DNA of 64,000 nucleotides, taken from Glandiceps talaboti. Its lineage: Eukaryota > Hemichordata > Enteropneusta > Spengelidae. Each line of letters opens with the position of its first letter. The stretch's first letter is position 1. The notes under the pieces were generated by a model that searched no databases, was not told the origin of the DNA, and was given only the letters and a program-made list of their open reading frames with translations. Below, piece after piece: positions 1 through 25,900 of the stretch. The position numbers and the translations under genes were made by a program. Location: contig NC_135553.1 in NCBI RefSeq assembly GCF_964340395.1, forward strand, positions 19,179,001 to 19,243,000. The letters run 5' to 3'.

Positions 1-340
1 TAAAAAGACAATATAAAGCTGTTCTTCCAATCTGTAATGGCTGTACATCTAATGAGAAGAAACCAATAACACAGAGGTCATATGGAAAACAACAGAAAAC
101 ATAACTACATGTGTACCTGATCTAGACACTCACACATGAAAAAAATAGATAAAATATAATGAAATCAAAAATCTACCTACCCCACCTATTCTAAAATTGA
201 GTGTAATCGGAACCATGCTATTTTTAAAATTAGGCCTAAGTAGTAGTACAGTATATTGACATCACATTGTAATCAATGGAGAGGGTGGGGTATGAATGAA
301 ACCCTTGTGTAATCGGCATTTATGTAAATACATTGTATGA

Positions 341-13679
<13,339 letters not shown>

Positions 13680-13983
13680 GTAATATGCCTCTGTAACCTT
13701 TCTCTTTTTTTTTGCTATCGAGATCTGTAATTGTCAACTTTGTTTTGCTCTGATTTTTTTTTAGAGCATTTACGTTTCGTACAATACTTCATACAGTGTT
13801 AAGCCAACGATGTTGTCATGGTGACTGTCCAACAAAGGGTGAACTAAAGACTTCTTTTCATGCTCTCATGAGGTTGATTTTTAAAGTGATAGCAAACCTT
13901 TTCCATTTTGTGATTTGGGCTGGCATATATTTTATACATGAATTAAATTTGATTACAGGATTGAAATAACTGCAATTCTGAAT

Positions 13984-13989
13984 AATAAA
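13984..13989 (+). terminator. candidate poly(A) signal for Rac (proximal)
   Basis: AATAAA followed within 20 bases by a GTGTCGTGG-type GU-rich stretch, about 305 bases after the stop of exon version b. Position and context fit; no transcript evidence. Confidence 0.4.
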
Positions 13990-16900
13990 AGAATAAAAAG
14001 TGTCGTGGATGGGTAAAAAGTTACCCCCTTTTTATTTTGGGACAAGACTGTCCTGATCCTGCAAGTAATCATATAATCAAGTCAATACAATTTGGAAAGT
14101 AGTCTTTACTCTAAGGTTCCTCAGTCTCCAGCAATACTTGCAGCTAGATTTGTAACTGGGCACTGTCAGCTCTCTAAACCCCCCCCCCCCCCCCCCCCCC
14201 ATTGTGTATGTAATGGTTCCATTCATATGCCAGAACCAGTAAGAACAAACCAAAATGTAGAGCAAAATAGGAGTGATCAAGGTTAATAAGAAAACATTAG
14301 TCTACCAAGTGCAGTGATGATGGTTTCTGCTGAAACATTCAGAATGGAATTATGTTCTACTGAACCAGAGATGTCAAATTTTGTTTTTAAAGTAGGATTA
14401 GCACAGATTTACAGACACATGCAATAATGGAACCATAATTATGGACTTTTAGCGAAAAAAATGAAAGAAAAAAAGAAGGTGTTTACTCATGTTGTTTATC
14501 TGTCTGTACTGTGATTTTCAATATGCATTAGTCTTGACTGCTGTGTCAATACTGGTTCTGTACATAGCAGTTCTATCGTTTTGTACTTTTACCAAATAGG
14601 CCATCTTCTTCAGTAACTTCCATGCTGGAAGTGAATGTGCCGTGTGAGTGAGGGGAAGAATCTGATAAAAAGTGTATACAGGATGTGCTAGAATCAAATG
14701 GGATTTGGGTACAGATTGCTACAATCATCAGCAACAATACCAAATTTGGAAAAGTCACAACATTTGCATTCTGATTATAATAATCATGTGACGCCAACAC
14801 GGTCCAAATATGGTCATGTCACTTTACATGTGGTCCAAATATGGTCATCACATGATACCGAAATAGCCAATTATGATGGGTTGTTTTCAAAATGGTAGGA
14901 CTGTAAGAAAAGCAGCAGTTTGGTCATCTCAAACTCATGTGCAATGTATTTTCTGTGCTGTCTAGAGTGGATGAGAAGCTGTTGGCCAATTTTTTGGTGA
15001 ATTTCACATCCAGGGGAAATCATGTGATATAGAGTAAATATGTGTCTGTAAAGATTTTACTCAACATTTTCCTATTATACTGAAATAAATTCCAAATTCA
15101 TGTCAGTATGTGTTTATCATTCATTGGTAGCAAGTACGTAAATATGGTTCCAATATTGTCTGTTATTTTACAAAAATCTGTCCAATTTGCAATTTGATGT
15201 CTGGGTCTGTTGATCTATTGTATCTGCACAGTTCTCTTTATTTTTCATGTTTGATGGGTAGACAAGAACGCAGAGAAACACCTAGTGGTAATGTTTGGGT
15301 ATTCTGTTTTAGTTTTTACATCAAGACGGAACTTTTTTTTGTAGATATTACACAATTCATGTATTTTTCTATACCTGGAAATCATCAAATGTCAGATATG
15401 CAAATAATTATTCTCGTAGCTTCATTTACTTGTTTTCTTTTTGTCGTATCTGCATTGAATTTATGTAAAAACAAGAACTGTGTTTTGTTTTTTTCCCCCA
15501 TTCCATTCATGTACATGTAGTTAGTTAGTAATCATCTTTTTATAACTTTTAATAACTTTTCATGCCATAGATGGTGCTGTTGTTCAGAACTTATCCGTTC
15601 GATAATTATTCATTCGGTCAGCATGATCAAGACAATTACAACACTAATTTCTTTAGTATCAATTTTGCCCTGTCATGGGCAAGGAAATCATGGCAATATT
15701 ACAGCGCCCCCAGGTGGGAGGAAGAATGCAGTTTGTGACATGAAAAATCTTGAAAATTGGATTGTGCTGTGCGCCCTCTATGGCATGAAATGGTTTCCCT
15801 TTGTTTGAGTAACTGTCTTACACAGATCAGTAATGTGGTTGGTGACTTCTCATCAACAAATTAGAATGGATAGTTTGAGCTATCCTGTGGTTGATATAGT
15901 ATGTATTTAGCAGAGAGTAGTGCTAAAAGCTGTAGGTTAGAATCATTTCCGAAGAGAGAAATAATCTGTAATGCTATATATCATATTTGTAGCAAAAAAA
16001 ATACTGTAAATACGCAGAGATGGATAAAAATATTCAAGATTTTACCCCCACATTCTGATGATAGCCATGAGGTTTTCATGTATGCATGTATTTGTAAAGA
16101 TCTTTTTGTACAGTTCATGTCCGTCACCATTGTCTTGCTGGGGGTAGGGGGGGGGGGGGCACAGAGACAGCAGAACTGGTCAACATTGACAATCTGCATG
16201 TATATGTTTGATAACACATTTCACCGAACAAAGCAAATTGTGCGTGTGATAATGATAACGCCACTTCAAGGTTATGGAGTCTCAATCAATTCTAAGCTTA
16301 TCTCTTGATTTGAACAATGGAAATATGAAAAGAAAGACGAAAAAAGTAGATATTTGCGGGAAATTTAAGGAAGACCAATGGCTGGGTTTAACTGTACAAG
16401 TGATTTATTTACTAAGGATGCATGCACGCAATCTTCCTAGCTTGTCATTAGTGTTTGTAAAATACAATTATGCACGTAATACGATATTTGGAAATAATTG
16501 TAGCAAGTATTAAAGTATACTAACAAGTAGTTGTAGCAGTGGATATCAATGTTTTGGCCAAGTTTATACACTCATAGTAAAACAACATATATTTAGACAG
16601 TCTTTTGTAATACATATGAATTTAAGTGTGTCCAATTTTGCAAATCTGGGAATGCTTTTTATGCTGTTGCTAAGGGGCTTCAGACATTTACTGATCTGCT
16701 TTCTGAGGACAGGATACCAATATCTGTTCTTGATTTTATCTTCTTTTTTTTGGTCGAGGTATAGATGGTTTTCGTAAGTGTACATTATAACATTGACCTT
16801 TCCAATAAATGGTGGCCTTGAGTGCTAAAAACACTGATGTATGTCTACTGCCCTCTTGTGATCAAATGTTGACATTTTTATTAAGCCCCTCAGTGGTGGA

Positions 16901-17271
16901 AAATCGAATAGCTACATTGCATGTAACAATATCGGAATGTAAGAATACTCTGAACAAGCAACAAAGTGATAATTATGGCTTGTGGTCACTATGAACCTGT
17001 CACCATTTGCCTAAATTTAGATCAGCTGTAATGGTAGAGGGCGCAGTTTATTGAAAAGGGCTGAACTTGATGTACTGTACAGAAACAGTACAGTACAGTC
17101 CGTTTTAGCATCAGTGAATTGGTAGAACTTTCTGTGAGAGTGCCATTGTCCTAGAATGTGATCCATGAAGTCGTAATCTTTGAGCCTCAAAGACAAATTG
17201 AAATATTTCCATGCCATTTGAAAAAAAAAAAGAATTCCCAGATTTGCTGAATGTCTTCCTAGTAAAGCAGA

Positions 17272-17405
17272 ACTAGTCATGAGTGATGCACACTCATGAC
17301 GAGTTCAAAGGTCATGTGTATGATTGACATAACTAGTCATGTGATGCACTTTGAGTCTGTACACTTATACTGAGTTTTAAGGGCCATGGGTATGATTGAA
17401 ATGTT
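17272..17405. repeat. short direct duplication
   Basis: AACTAGTCATG.GTGATGCAC, GAGTT..AAGG.CATG and GTATGATTGA occur twice in order about 65 bases apart. Confidence 0.55.
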
Positions 17406-17807
17406 TTGTGAAAAACAATTGCACTTTTAATGCCGGTTTGTATGCACCAAATTCTACAAAAATAGTGCAGTATGTACATTATTGGCAAGCATATGACTAA
17501 CATAATACATATTGACAAAGAAATGCATTTTTTTTTTTTTTGCAAATTTCATAGGAAATATACAATTTTTCATGTAGAAATGATTTTTGCATGATGACAT
17601 CATTGTCATCATTTTGGGTTGCCAGATGAAAAAAAAAATGCATTTTTTTTTTTTCAGTTGATGAATAAATTTATATATTGGCATTTTCATTTAGGCCTGT
17701 ACTTGTAGTATGTATCTCAACAATATGGTTTAATGTATGGTGTAAAGTCCCTGAAATTTAATAAACAGGTGGTATTCCCATTTTGTAACTATCATTGCGG
17801 ACATTGA

Positions 17808-17813
17808 AATAAA
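17808..17813 (+). terminator. candidate poly(A) signal for Rac (distal)
   Basis: AATAAA followed by a TTCTGTGTCTGTATTTT GU-rich stretch. It would give a long 3' UTR of about 4.1 kb. Another AATAAA lies just upstream at about 17760. Confidence 0.4.
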
Positions 17814-17879
17814 CTGTTGAGTTTTGACAAACCATTTCAATTCTGTGTCTGTATTTTATGTTGAACAAGTCTTCACAGA

Positions 17880-18837
17880 AGACACTCCCCCCCCCCCTTC
17901 ACAGACCCCATCAAATACTTCATCTCTATGTGACTGCATGAATGGAGACATGATATAAAAGAAATTGGTGGCAACTAATAACTACTACTTAGTGGCTGTG
18001 ATAATGCAGGAAATTGCTGAATTTCGATAATTGAAAAGGACCATCAGATTCAATTAAGGCCAAAGGATGTCTCAAAAAGAAAGTTTCAACCTGGCGATAT
18101 GGGGGTAGACACTTGAACATAGTCTCTATGTATTATTGTTTTCTGAGTTTTGTGATAAATTGTGATTGTTCACTACAAATATGGCTGCCATTGAGTAAAA
18201 AGTTATGAGTACCCCTATATAGAAATAATGAATGTGTATGTTTGTTGTCCATTCTCGCAAACCAGAGCTATTATTTCTCCCGCGACACCTCTTGACGATG
18301 CGTCTTGGACGGTGTCGTAAAAGAGGCTGTGGTTTACGATGATGCAAAGATACGTTTATGTGGCGCAGTAGTTAGTTCCTAGTGAAACCTTTAAGAAAAT
18401 TTACTGTGAAAGTAAGGTGAGTATAGAAAGCCAATTTGGCCATATGATGTTCATTCTGTCCTCAGCAATGACTTTTGTAATGACAAACTACAAACACTGA
18501 TATAACATATAAATGTTTGAATTGCGCCCTCACTTATTCTCCAAGATACAAGCATCAATAAGGGGCCGACACTTTTAACAGACTGGAGTTTGGTGCCATG
18601 ATATGACTCCTGAACAACTGTCATTTGTCAAAATGTTCTATTGCGGGAGAGGGTTACCCCCTCCAATACCCTCCCCTATCGGCATTTTCCACATATGCAC
18701 GTCCCATATATTTGCACTATTTAATTCTCAAATAAGAATTCAATCATTTAGTATTTTGGTATATATAAGCTTTTTAAGAATGGAGATTATGATTAAGTTT
18801 CATTTTCTTTCATTTATATTGATCAGCAAACATATGG
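17880..18837. other. Rac to LMTK intergenic, left part
   Basis: No exon-like segment found. It contains a C-run at 17886-17898 and two moderately CpG-containing stretches (18280-18370 and 18490-18560), but nothing I can assign. Confidence 0.5.
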
Positions 18838-19035
18838 CAGCTTTTAGACTGTCGACAGTCGCTCGCGCCTTTTTGTTCCCTACGTTTTACCTAAACTTAA
18901 GTCGTTGCCGCGCTCCGATCCGGCGCAACACTACGTACTATAATCATGATAATCGCATACTGATATCGAGGGCCGAAGGCAATTATAGATAAAACGTAGG
19001 GGGAAAAAGGCGATTGTAACAGTCTAAGCAGCTTT
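18838..19035. mobile_element. MITE with long terminal inverted repeats
   Basis: The left end TTAGACTGTCGACAGTCGCT plus CGCCTTTTTGTTCCCTACGT is mirrored by ACGTAGGGGGAAAAAGGCGA plus TTGTAACAGTCTAAG. It is about 200 bp with a CpG-rich interior (CCGCGCTCCGATCCGGCGC) and no reading frame. Confidence 0.8.
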
Positions 19036-19109
19036 ATCTGATGTTTCAAATGGCTATTTGTGTTGTCATCCTCATAATAAAAACTTGTTCTCAATGAAGT
19101 TGAATCTAA

Positions 19110-19111
<2 letters not shown>

Positions 19112-19206
<95 letters not shown>
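19112..19206. repeat. (ATCT)n microsatellite
   Basis: Uninterrupted TATC/ATCT repeat of about 23 units upstream of the LMTK first exon. Confidence 0.98.
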
Positions 19207-19429
19207 CATGCTATCTAACTGTTAGTTGAAACTTGTTCACGAGACAACTCACAGACTTACATGTAATTTAGTGTGTATTTTCACAAACAGCTGTCTGCTT
19301 TTTTCTCTCAGTCACGTTTCTCTCGTTTATGTATACACATGATAATCCAAATGGTGTTTGGTTTGGTGTATTGGTTGGTTTAGTATGAAGCAGTGAACAA
19401 CCACTCTAAGTATTCCATTTGCAATTTTT

Positions 19430-19988
19430 GCAGGCAGCGCCCACATTCAGATGTACATCGTGACTGCTGACCCATTTTACTCAAAAGGGGCGTTTACGTT
19501 TACAACGACTACACGTTATCGTGTACATCGATCGAGTGATAACGGTGTCATCACCTATTTCACGTCGTCGTCGAAGTTATGCTTCTGTGTGACACGGCCT
19601 ACACGGAGAAACTTTTCCTTGAAGTATGACAGTTGTCCAGACATTACGTTCCATGAAACTGAGTTTAACCTTGTACTTGTACTAGTATTGAAAATATTCC
19701 TGCAACCAAAGTCGTAACCTTTGACCCCATGTTTTCTGTCGTAATAGAGTTCAAGGGTCACTAGGATTTATGAAGATGGCGGTTGATGGTGTATGATTTC
19801 TTTCTCGACAAAAACTTTTTTTGGCAGGATGTGATATCGTTTATGTGGCACATTTGGGTTCGTCTTAAATTTTTTCACACCACAGATGTTTGCAAGAAAT
19901 AATTTTGGTACGATTTACGCGTCTCGACGTTTGTACATACAGTACTAATTGTGTAATTAATGTGCGGAACGATTGTAACGATTTTAAT
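19430..19988 (+). promoter_or_regulatory. probable LMTK promoter / 5' UTR, CpG-enriched
   Basis: CpG is common here (for example CACGTCGTCGTCGAAG and ATCGATCGAGTGATAACG) whereas most of the window is CpG-poor. A YY1-like AAGATGGCGG lies at about 19773-19782, a motif often near TATA-less start sites. The region directly precedes the signal-peptide exon. The start site itself cannot be placed from sequence. Confidence 0.4.
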
Positions 19989-20082
19989 ATGATGGCGGTG
20001 GTGGTGGTGAAATGGACTTTGCCTCTCCTGTTACTCGTTGTGGCCAAATTACCTCCGGTCGTGCACGCCGCTTCGAATACCG
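19989..20082 (+). CDS. LMTK: LMTK exon 1 (signal peptide)
   Basis: Encodes MMAVVVVKWTLPLLLLVVAK then LPPVVHAASNT and the first base of Gly; donor GTAAGT. Two adjacent ATGs (19989, 19992); the second has the better Kozak context (A at -3, G at +4). The frame is open upstream to an ATG at 19890, but that segment does not look like a signal peptide and precedes the natural start. Confidence 0.8.
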
Positions 20083-20753
20083 GTAAGTAGATGTGGAATA
20101 CAAATCAGTATATTTATCGAGGAAATAGAAGTGCGTTAAGATATTTTATTTCAAATTTATAGTAGGGCGCGTTGGAGGATCGACCTGATGTCGATGGTCA
20201 CGCAGATATTCATGTTTCATGTCGAGTTTAATGTATTTAGAAAGAAATATACAGTAGGTTACACGTACTATTATACTTCCGCAATTAGAAATAGGCTACT
20301 GGTTATGTTACTACGTGTAATAACCTTGTTGGTAAAACTTGATACCTTCCTGCTTTGTTCATGTGTAATGGGATGTATAGTTCATAAACTTGAGATGGGA
20401 CTAATGACTTGAGATGCTAGGGGTCTATGTGTATGTGAATGTACCTTCTCTGTTGAACTTCAGTCCCTTGTTCATGTGTTATAGGTCTCCAGTCGAACAG
20501 AGAACGAGATTTTCGTAATACCATTAAAGTAGCTGATTTGGCAAGAAATGTCGTGGACGTCCCTTAGTAGCACAATATTTATGTTGAGAAAATTTGATTG
20601 GTATTTTGAAAAATAAAGACAGCTAGTTTATACTGTAATGTAGTGTAGTACAAACTACAGTAGGGTACATGTGGTCTGCACTGTCACGTTTATGGTAGGG
20701 GTGTGTCTCTGGCTATCTAGCTAGCATGATTACAAATTGTCTGTCTGTCTGTC

Positions 20754-20807
<54 letters not shown>

Positions 20808-22907
20808 GTGTGTGTGCATGCGCGCAAATGCATGCATGCATACATGTAATAATAATATGTCTGTCTATCTGTCTGTCTGATTTATAACTTATTGTACAAA
20901 AAACAAAGTTACAAAAAACAAATATAATATAATATAATTATAAACAAGTAGACAAAAAAAGTCAAAAAATCATATAGAACAAACTTAATAATGCAAAACT
21001 CGTAGATAAATGTCTGTATGTATGTTTTGTTTCACCTTTACAACATGTAAAAGCCATCAAACTGTTTAAATCTTGGCTCAGATGGTACCTAGGCAATGGC
21101 CATGTAAGCCCACACCTTCCTAATTTTACCCTACAGAAAACCATATATGTTGTGGAAACATTGATACAGTACAGATGTTATATAGACAGCATGACTTGTG
21201 TTACTTGATAAAACTCACATGACCCATCTTCAAGTCTATATCTTCAAAATGGTCCATGTTCTTGTAGTTTGACTGACAGCAGTTTTCATAACAAACTCAG
21301 TGTAGAGTTACATGTGTCTGTGGTTGTGTGGTCAATGTCTGTCTTCGGTTACTTGTCTGTGATGAATAGCAGTCTGGGGTTACATGTCTGTGTGGTTCCA
21401 CAGTGAATGGCAGTCTGGGATTACAGACATGCATGACTTTACTGGTGGTAGGTCTTCCAACTATATGATGTTTACTACATGCTATGGAGGTATATACATA
21501 CCCTTAAGGCCAATAAAGGATGGGTCACAGAATGCCTTATCTTTTCACCCAATTACTACAACAATTAGATACAATCACAGATCCTGGAGTGAAGTCAATT
21601 AACTTGTCCTAACTCCACTCCAGGGTGCATGATATAACATAAACATAGAGGGACTGGATAATAGTTAATCACAAAATAACAAGATTCATAGTTTTAGATG
21701 AGTGTTTTAAAAAGTATCATATGTCTTTACTGGTACTTGTAGGGCTTCACTGACAAATTTACAAGTTTTGTTGTTCTTGGTTATGTAAGATATGATGTGT
21801 GTTGCAGCTATCAGCCATTCAGGGTTTTTACTAACTTTTTCAGCATGGGAATAGGTGGAGAGGACAGCCAGGCATCTCAACACTCCAGGGTCATGGCCCA
21901 GCAGGGAGAGAGTGGGGGGGGGGGGGGGTGTGCTCCTTCTCATAAGCCAATTTTGAAATTTTTGAACAACTTTTGATGGCACTTGGTGCACTCTTAGAAA
22001 AGACATGTGTCAAGATTTGTTTTGAAATGTTAACCAAGTTACCCATTATATTATATAATGCAATAAATATCAAAATATTTCCCATTCACTCCAGAAGGTT
22101 GAAAAGCCTGATAGGGCTGAACAACAAGAGATATATCTTACACAGTCTAGTTCTTGGTATAATCTTAAACTTAAAAGTGTACACTGAGTTATACTAGGAG
22201 ATACCAATCTAGGGTATACATACACACAATGATACATCTACTTAAAGCCAGATCACAAACAAAACTACAGGGTCACTTGATGTTTAATATTTGGTTGTAT
22301 AGTAGAACGATGATTCACTGCCACATGTGTTATTGACATTTTCCTCCTTTTCAACTTTGTACTGTTTGTTTACATGGAGGACATGATACACCAAGGTACT
22401 AAAAGAGATTCTTCAAAAAAGAAAAGATGTACGTCACTGAAATGATAATGAAATGTACATGACATGGTGTTATTACTGTGCTTATGTCTATGACTCTTTG
22501 AGAGAGACTGTGAATAGAAATAATGTATATATATAAAGTTGGTCTCAGAATCATATTCAGCATCAGATTCATCCTCACGTAGTCTCATATTTGAAAAAAT
22601 CACGATGACACCAAACAAAAGCAGTCAAACAAGAAATAATGTTGAGGCTATATAGGAGATGTTCCCCCTTCACACCCACTTGGCAGGAGAGGGGTTGTCT
22701 GAACTTGTACCAGGAAAAAGTACCTGAAAATCAGAGATCATTTTAAGCTTGTTACCAAGACGTTTGTGGTAGGTCAAAGTTCAGCTGATGGATGTGTGTT
22801 TGTTTGTTGGTAGGTACTATTCACTGAACCCATGAGGGATGGCCCTCACTGGACTTCTTGGGAGACAAGTGTTTAAATGCTTAAAGAACTATCCTGTATA
22901 AATAAAG

Positions 22908-22947
<40 letters not shown>

Positions 22948-25900
22948 CAATGATGTACATGTAACTCAGTGGCTGTTTTAAAAGACTTTAGTCTTTAATA
23001 TATAAAAGTCTATAGAAGTAATATTTTATAGTGGGTCTGAAGTTAGATATTTTCTGTCGTCCCTATTTGATGGCTTTTGTCAAGAGTCATCTTGATATCC
23101 TTTATATGAGAGGCTGAATCTGAGGATCAGTATGACTATGAGACTATTCTCATATCGTCCTCCAATGTGAATCTGATTCTGAATCTAAGACTAACTTTAT
23201 ATAATGTTATTTCATGTCTTTTGTCTTTGGATATCTTAACTCAGCTAGGTGAAGACTTATTATCTTCTTTTTTGGAGTCTAGTCCCAAATTAGTTGTAAC
23301 AAGTTTTTGTTTGCATCTAGCAAAATCAGAAGTTTTCGCACATTTTTTCACTTCAAGAAAGATTATGAATGATGTGGAATCTGGATACAAATATTTGATC
23401 ATGTTTGACATGTCTGTTTGACTGCAGTACTGTTCATATTAAAATTTAAATCTTGACAAATGTGTGTGTATATTATCACCAGTTTACTGTTCACAAGTAA
23501 ATCATTTACTTCAAATCTGGGTCATCTTTATCATTTAGTCAGCGTATATATAAACATGTCCAAGGTTTCGTGTACATTCTACACCCACTTTTATGTGTAT
23601 GTATATGTATGCTCCAAGATTTCATGGTTTCATCACATTTCTTCCTTGTCTGTGGTTTCATGTACATTCACTATACACAAGGACTGTCTTTGTTTTGGAT
23701 GGTGTGGGTGTGTGTGTGTATGGGGGGGGGTGTATGGGTGGGTGTGTACGTGTGTGTACATGTGGGTGGGTGTGTGGTAGTGTGCATGAGTTTGTGTTTG
23801 CATGCATGCATATGTACGTACATGTATGTGAATGTGTACATATGTGTACATGTATGTGAATGTGTACATGCGTGCCTCTCTGTCTGTGTATATATTGATG
23901 TGTGCATATTATATATACAATATATACATGTATTGTATATGTGTATATCTGTCTGTTTCAAAGAACGAGGGTGCAAATATTATATTTGGTAAAAAGTAAT
24001 ATTTCAAAGAATGTTGGTTTGTGTGTACATTTGTATGTATGTCCCTGTGTATCATGTATGTGTATGTGTATGTGTATGTGTGCGTATGTGTATGTGTGCG
24101 TATATGTAAGTGTTTTGCAAAAATGAAATAATAGATGCTACCTTTAGTATTAAATGTAAATACATTGTGAAATATATACTGACATTTGCTGCATTGATTG
24201 CATAATTTAAACATGTGTCCTGCACTCAGTGATTTCAGCTGTGAATAATAGAAATATATGTATGGTATATTTATATATGTGAACACTCTCTTAATACATA
24301 CATTATAATATAACATTAAGAAAAATGAAAAAAGAAATATCATATTTCAGAGAAGGTAATGGTACTTGTGTTTTATGGACATTAATCATAAAATTAATAT
24401 CAGTATAGGGAATTGATAATATTTTATGTGATTTATATAGTAAGTAAACAATTTTGTATTACTACCGAGGTAGTTTCAAATTTAGACTCTTAACTAACAT
24501 GTATGTTAGTGCTTGTAATATTGTAGTCATTAACAATAATGTGTGATTCATGTAATGTAATCATTTAACCCCCTGTAGACAAATTCAGAAATGTGAATTT
24601 ACATATCATTGCAATTATTTGGATTATTCAGTTTTATGGCTGTGAAAGTTAAAGAGCAGTGAGTACTACGGTAAAATCTACATGGGTTCCTCTGTCACTT
24701 TTAAATACTGGATTAGCCAGACAAAATGATGGTAGATTGCATAACAGTTTCCCTGATAATAACTCCCTCTCTGCTGTGGTTCCCAAACCACAGCAAAAGT
24801 AGCAGTAGTAGTACTAATATATTTTCTTGTTTTTCTTCAGAAAAGCATTCCCTTTTATAACTTGTAAAAATAAACCAGTTGATTGTTACGAATTGATAGA
24901 ATTGTATAACTTGTGGCTGCAAGAAACCACTGTTACCTAGGTAACGTTCTTGTAACTTTAATACTAAGAGGTGCAAAACTGATGTAATTGCAATGAAATA
25001 CCGTATTAACAGAGATAGAAAACCAGAATTCTGAAATCTGAGCTAGCTTTCACGAAGAACAATCTACGTGTAGTGTCAATGATAGTCAAAGTCTAGCCTA
25101 GAATCCAGGCAAATGGGGATTTTGAATTTTGATTTTGGAAATAATTAATTCAAAAACCCCCATTCGCATGGATTCCATTTCCAGGCTAAGTCAAGTCATA
25201 CTGGCCAGGGATTTTGCCTATTGTCTCCCCATACTTGAATCAAATTATGTGTTTAACACCAATATTTTGTAACAAACATCAGCACCGGAGTAAACACAGT
25301 GTGATTGGGAGACACGAAGGATAACAAACAAGTCAGATAAAAAGTGTTTTTTTTTCGTAACTGAAAAATCAATCCAGACATCAATTTATAGATGTGCCAA
25401 TAAATTGTATAATTAAATGAGTTCATTAATTAGTTGTTGATGGCCTCATAGTGAGGCTCCGTCAATTAAATGCTTTGTTTTCTGTCCTTGAGTTTCCCCC
25501 AAAACCTACCAGGCAGACAGAGAAAAAAACAAACATAGAAAAAAAAACACCCTACAACCATGCAAGCATGTCATGTAAAATTCACTTTTCTGTAGATTCA
25601 TTTTCTGTTTGTACCTGAATCTACTACACTGGGGAAAAATTAATGTCAAAATCCAACATTTGATTGTCTTAGACAACAATTTAGAAATATGTGTAAGGAT
25701 TCTGAAGATATTTGAACGGTCTTTCCATTCACAATTTAGCATGAAATATGGTCTTGAGCAAAATGAAATGTGTTTTTTTTTTTCTAAATCTATGGAGAAA
25801 CCTACTCGCTTGCAGACGGTAAGCAAAGAATCTAATTGATGGTGCCTGACAGTAAAATATTATTGTCGGTAAATTGTCTATAGGTGTTCACTATCACCAA

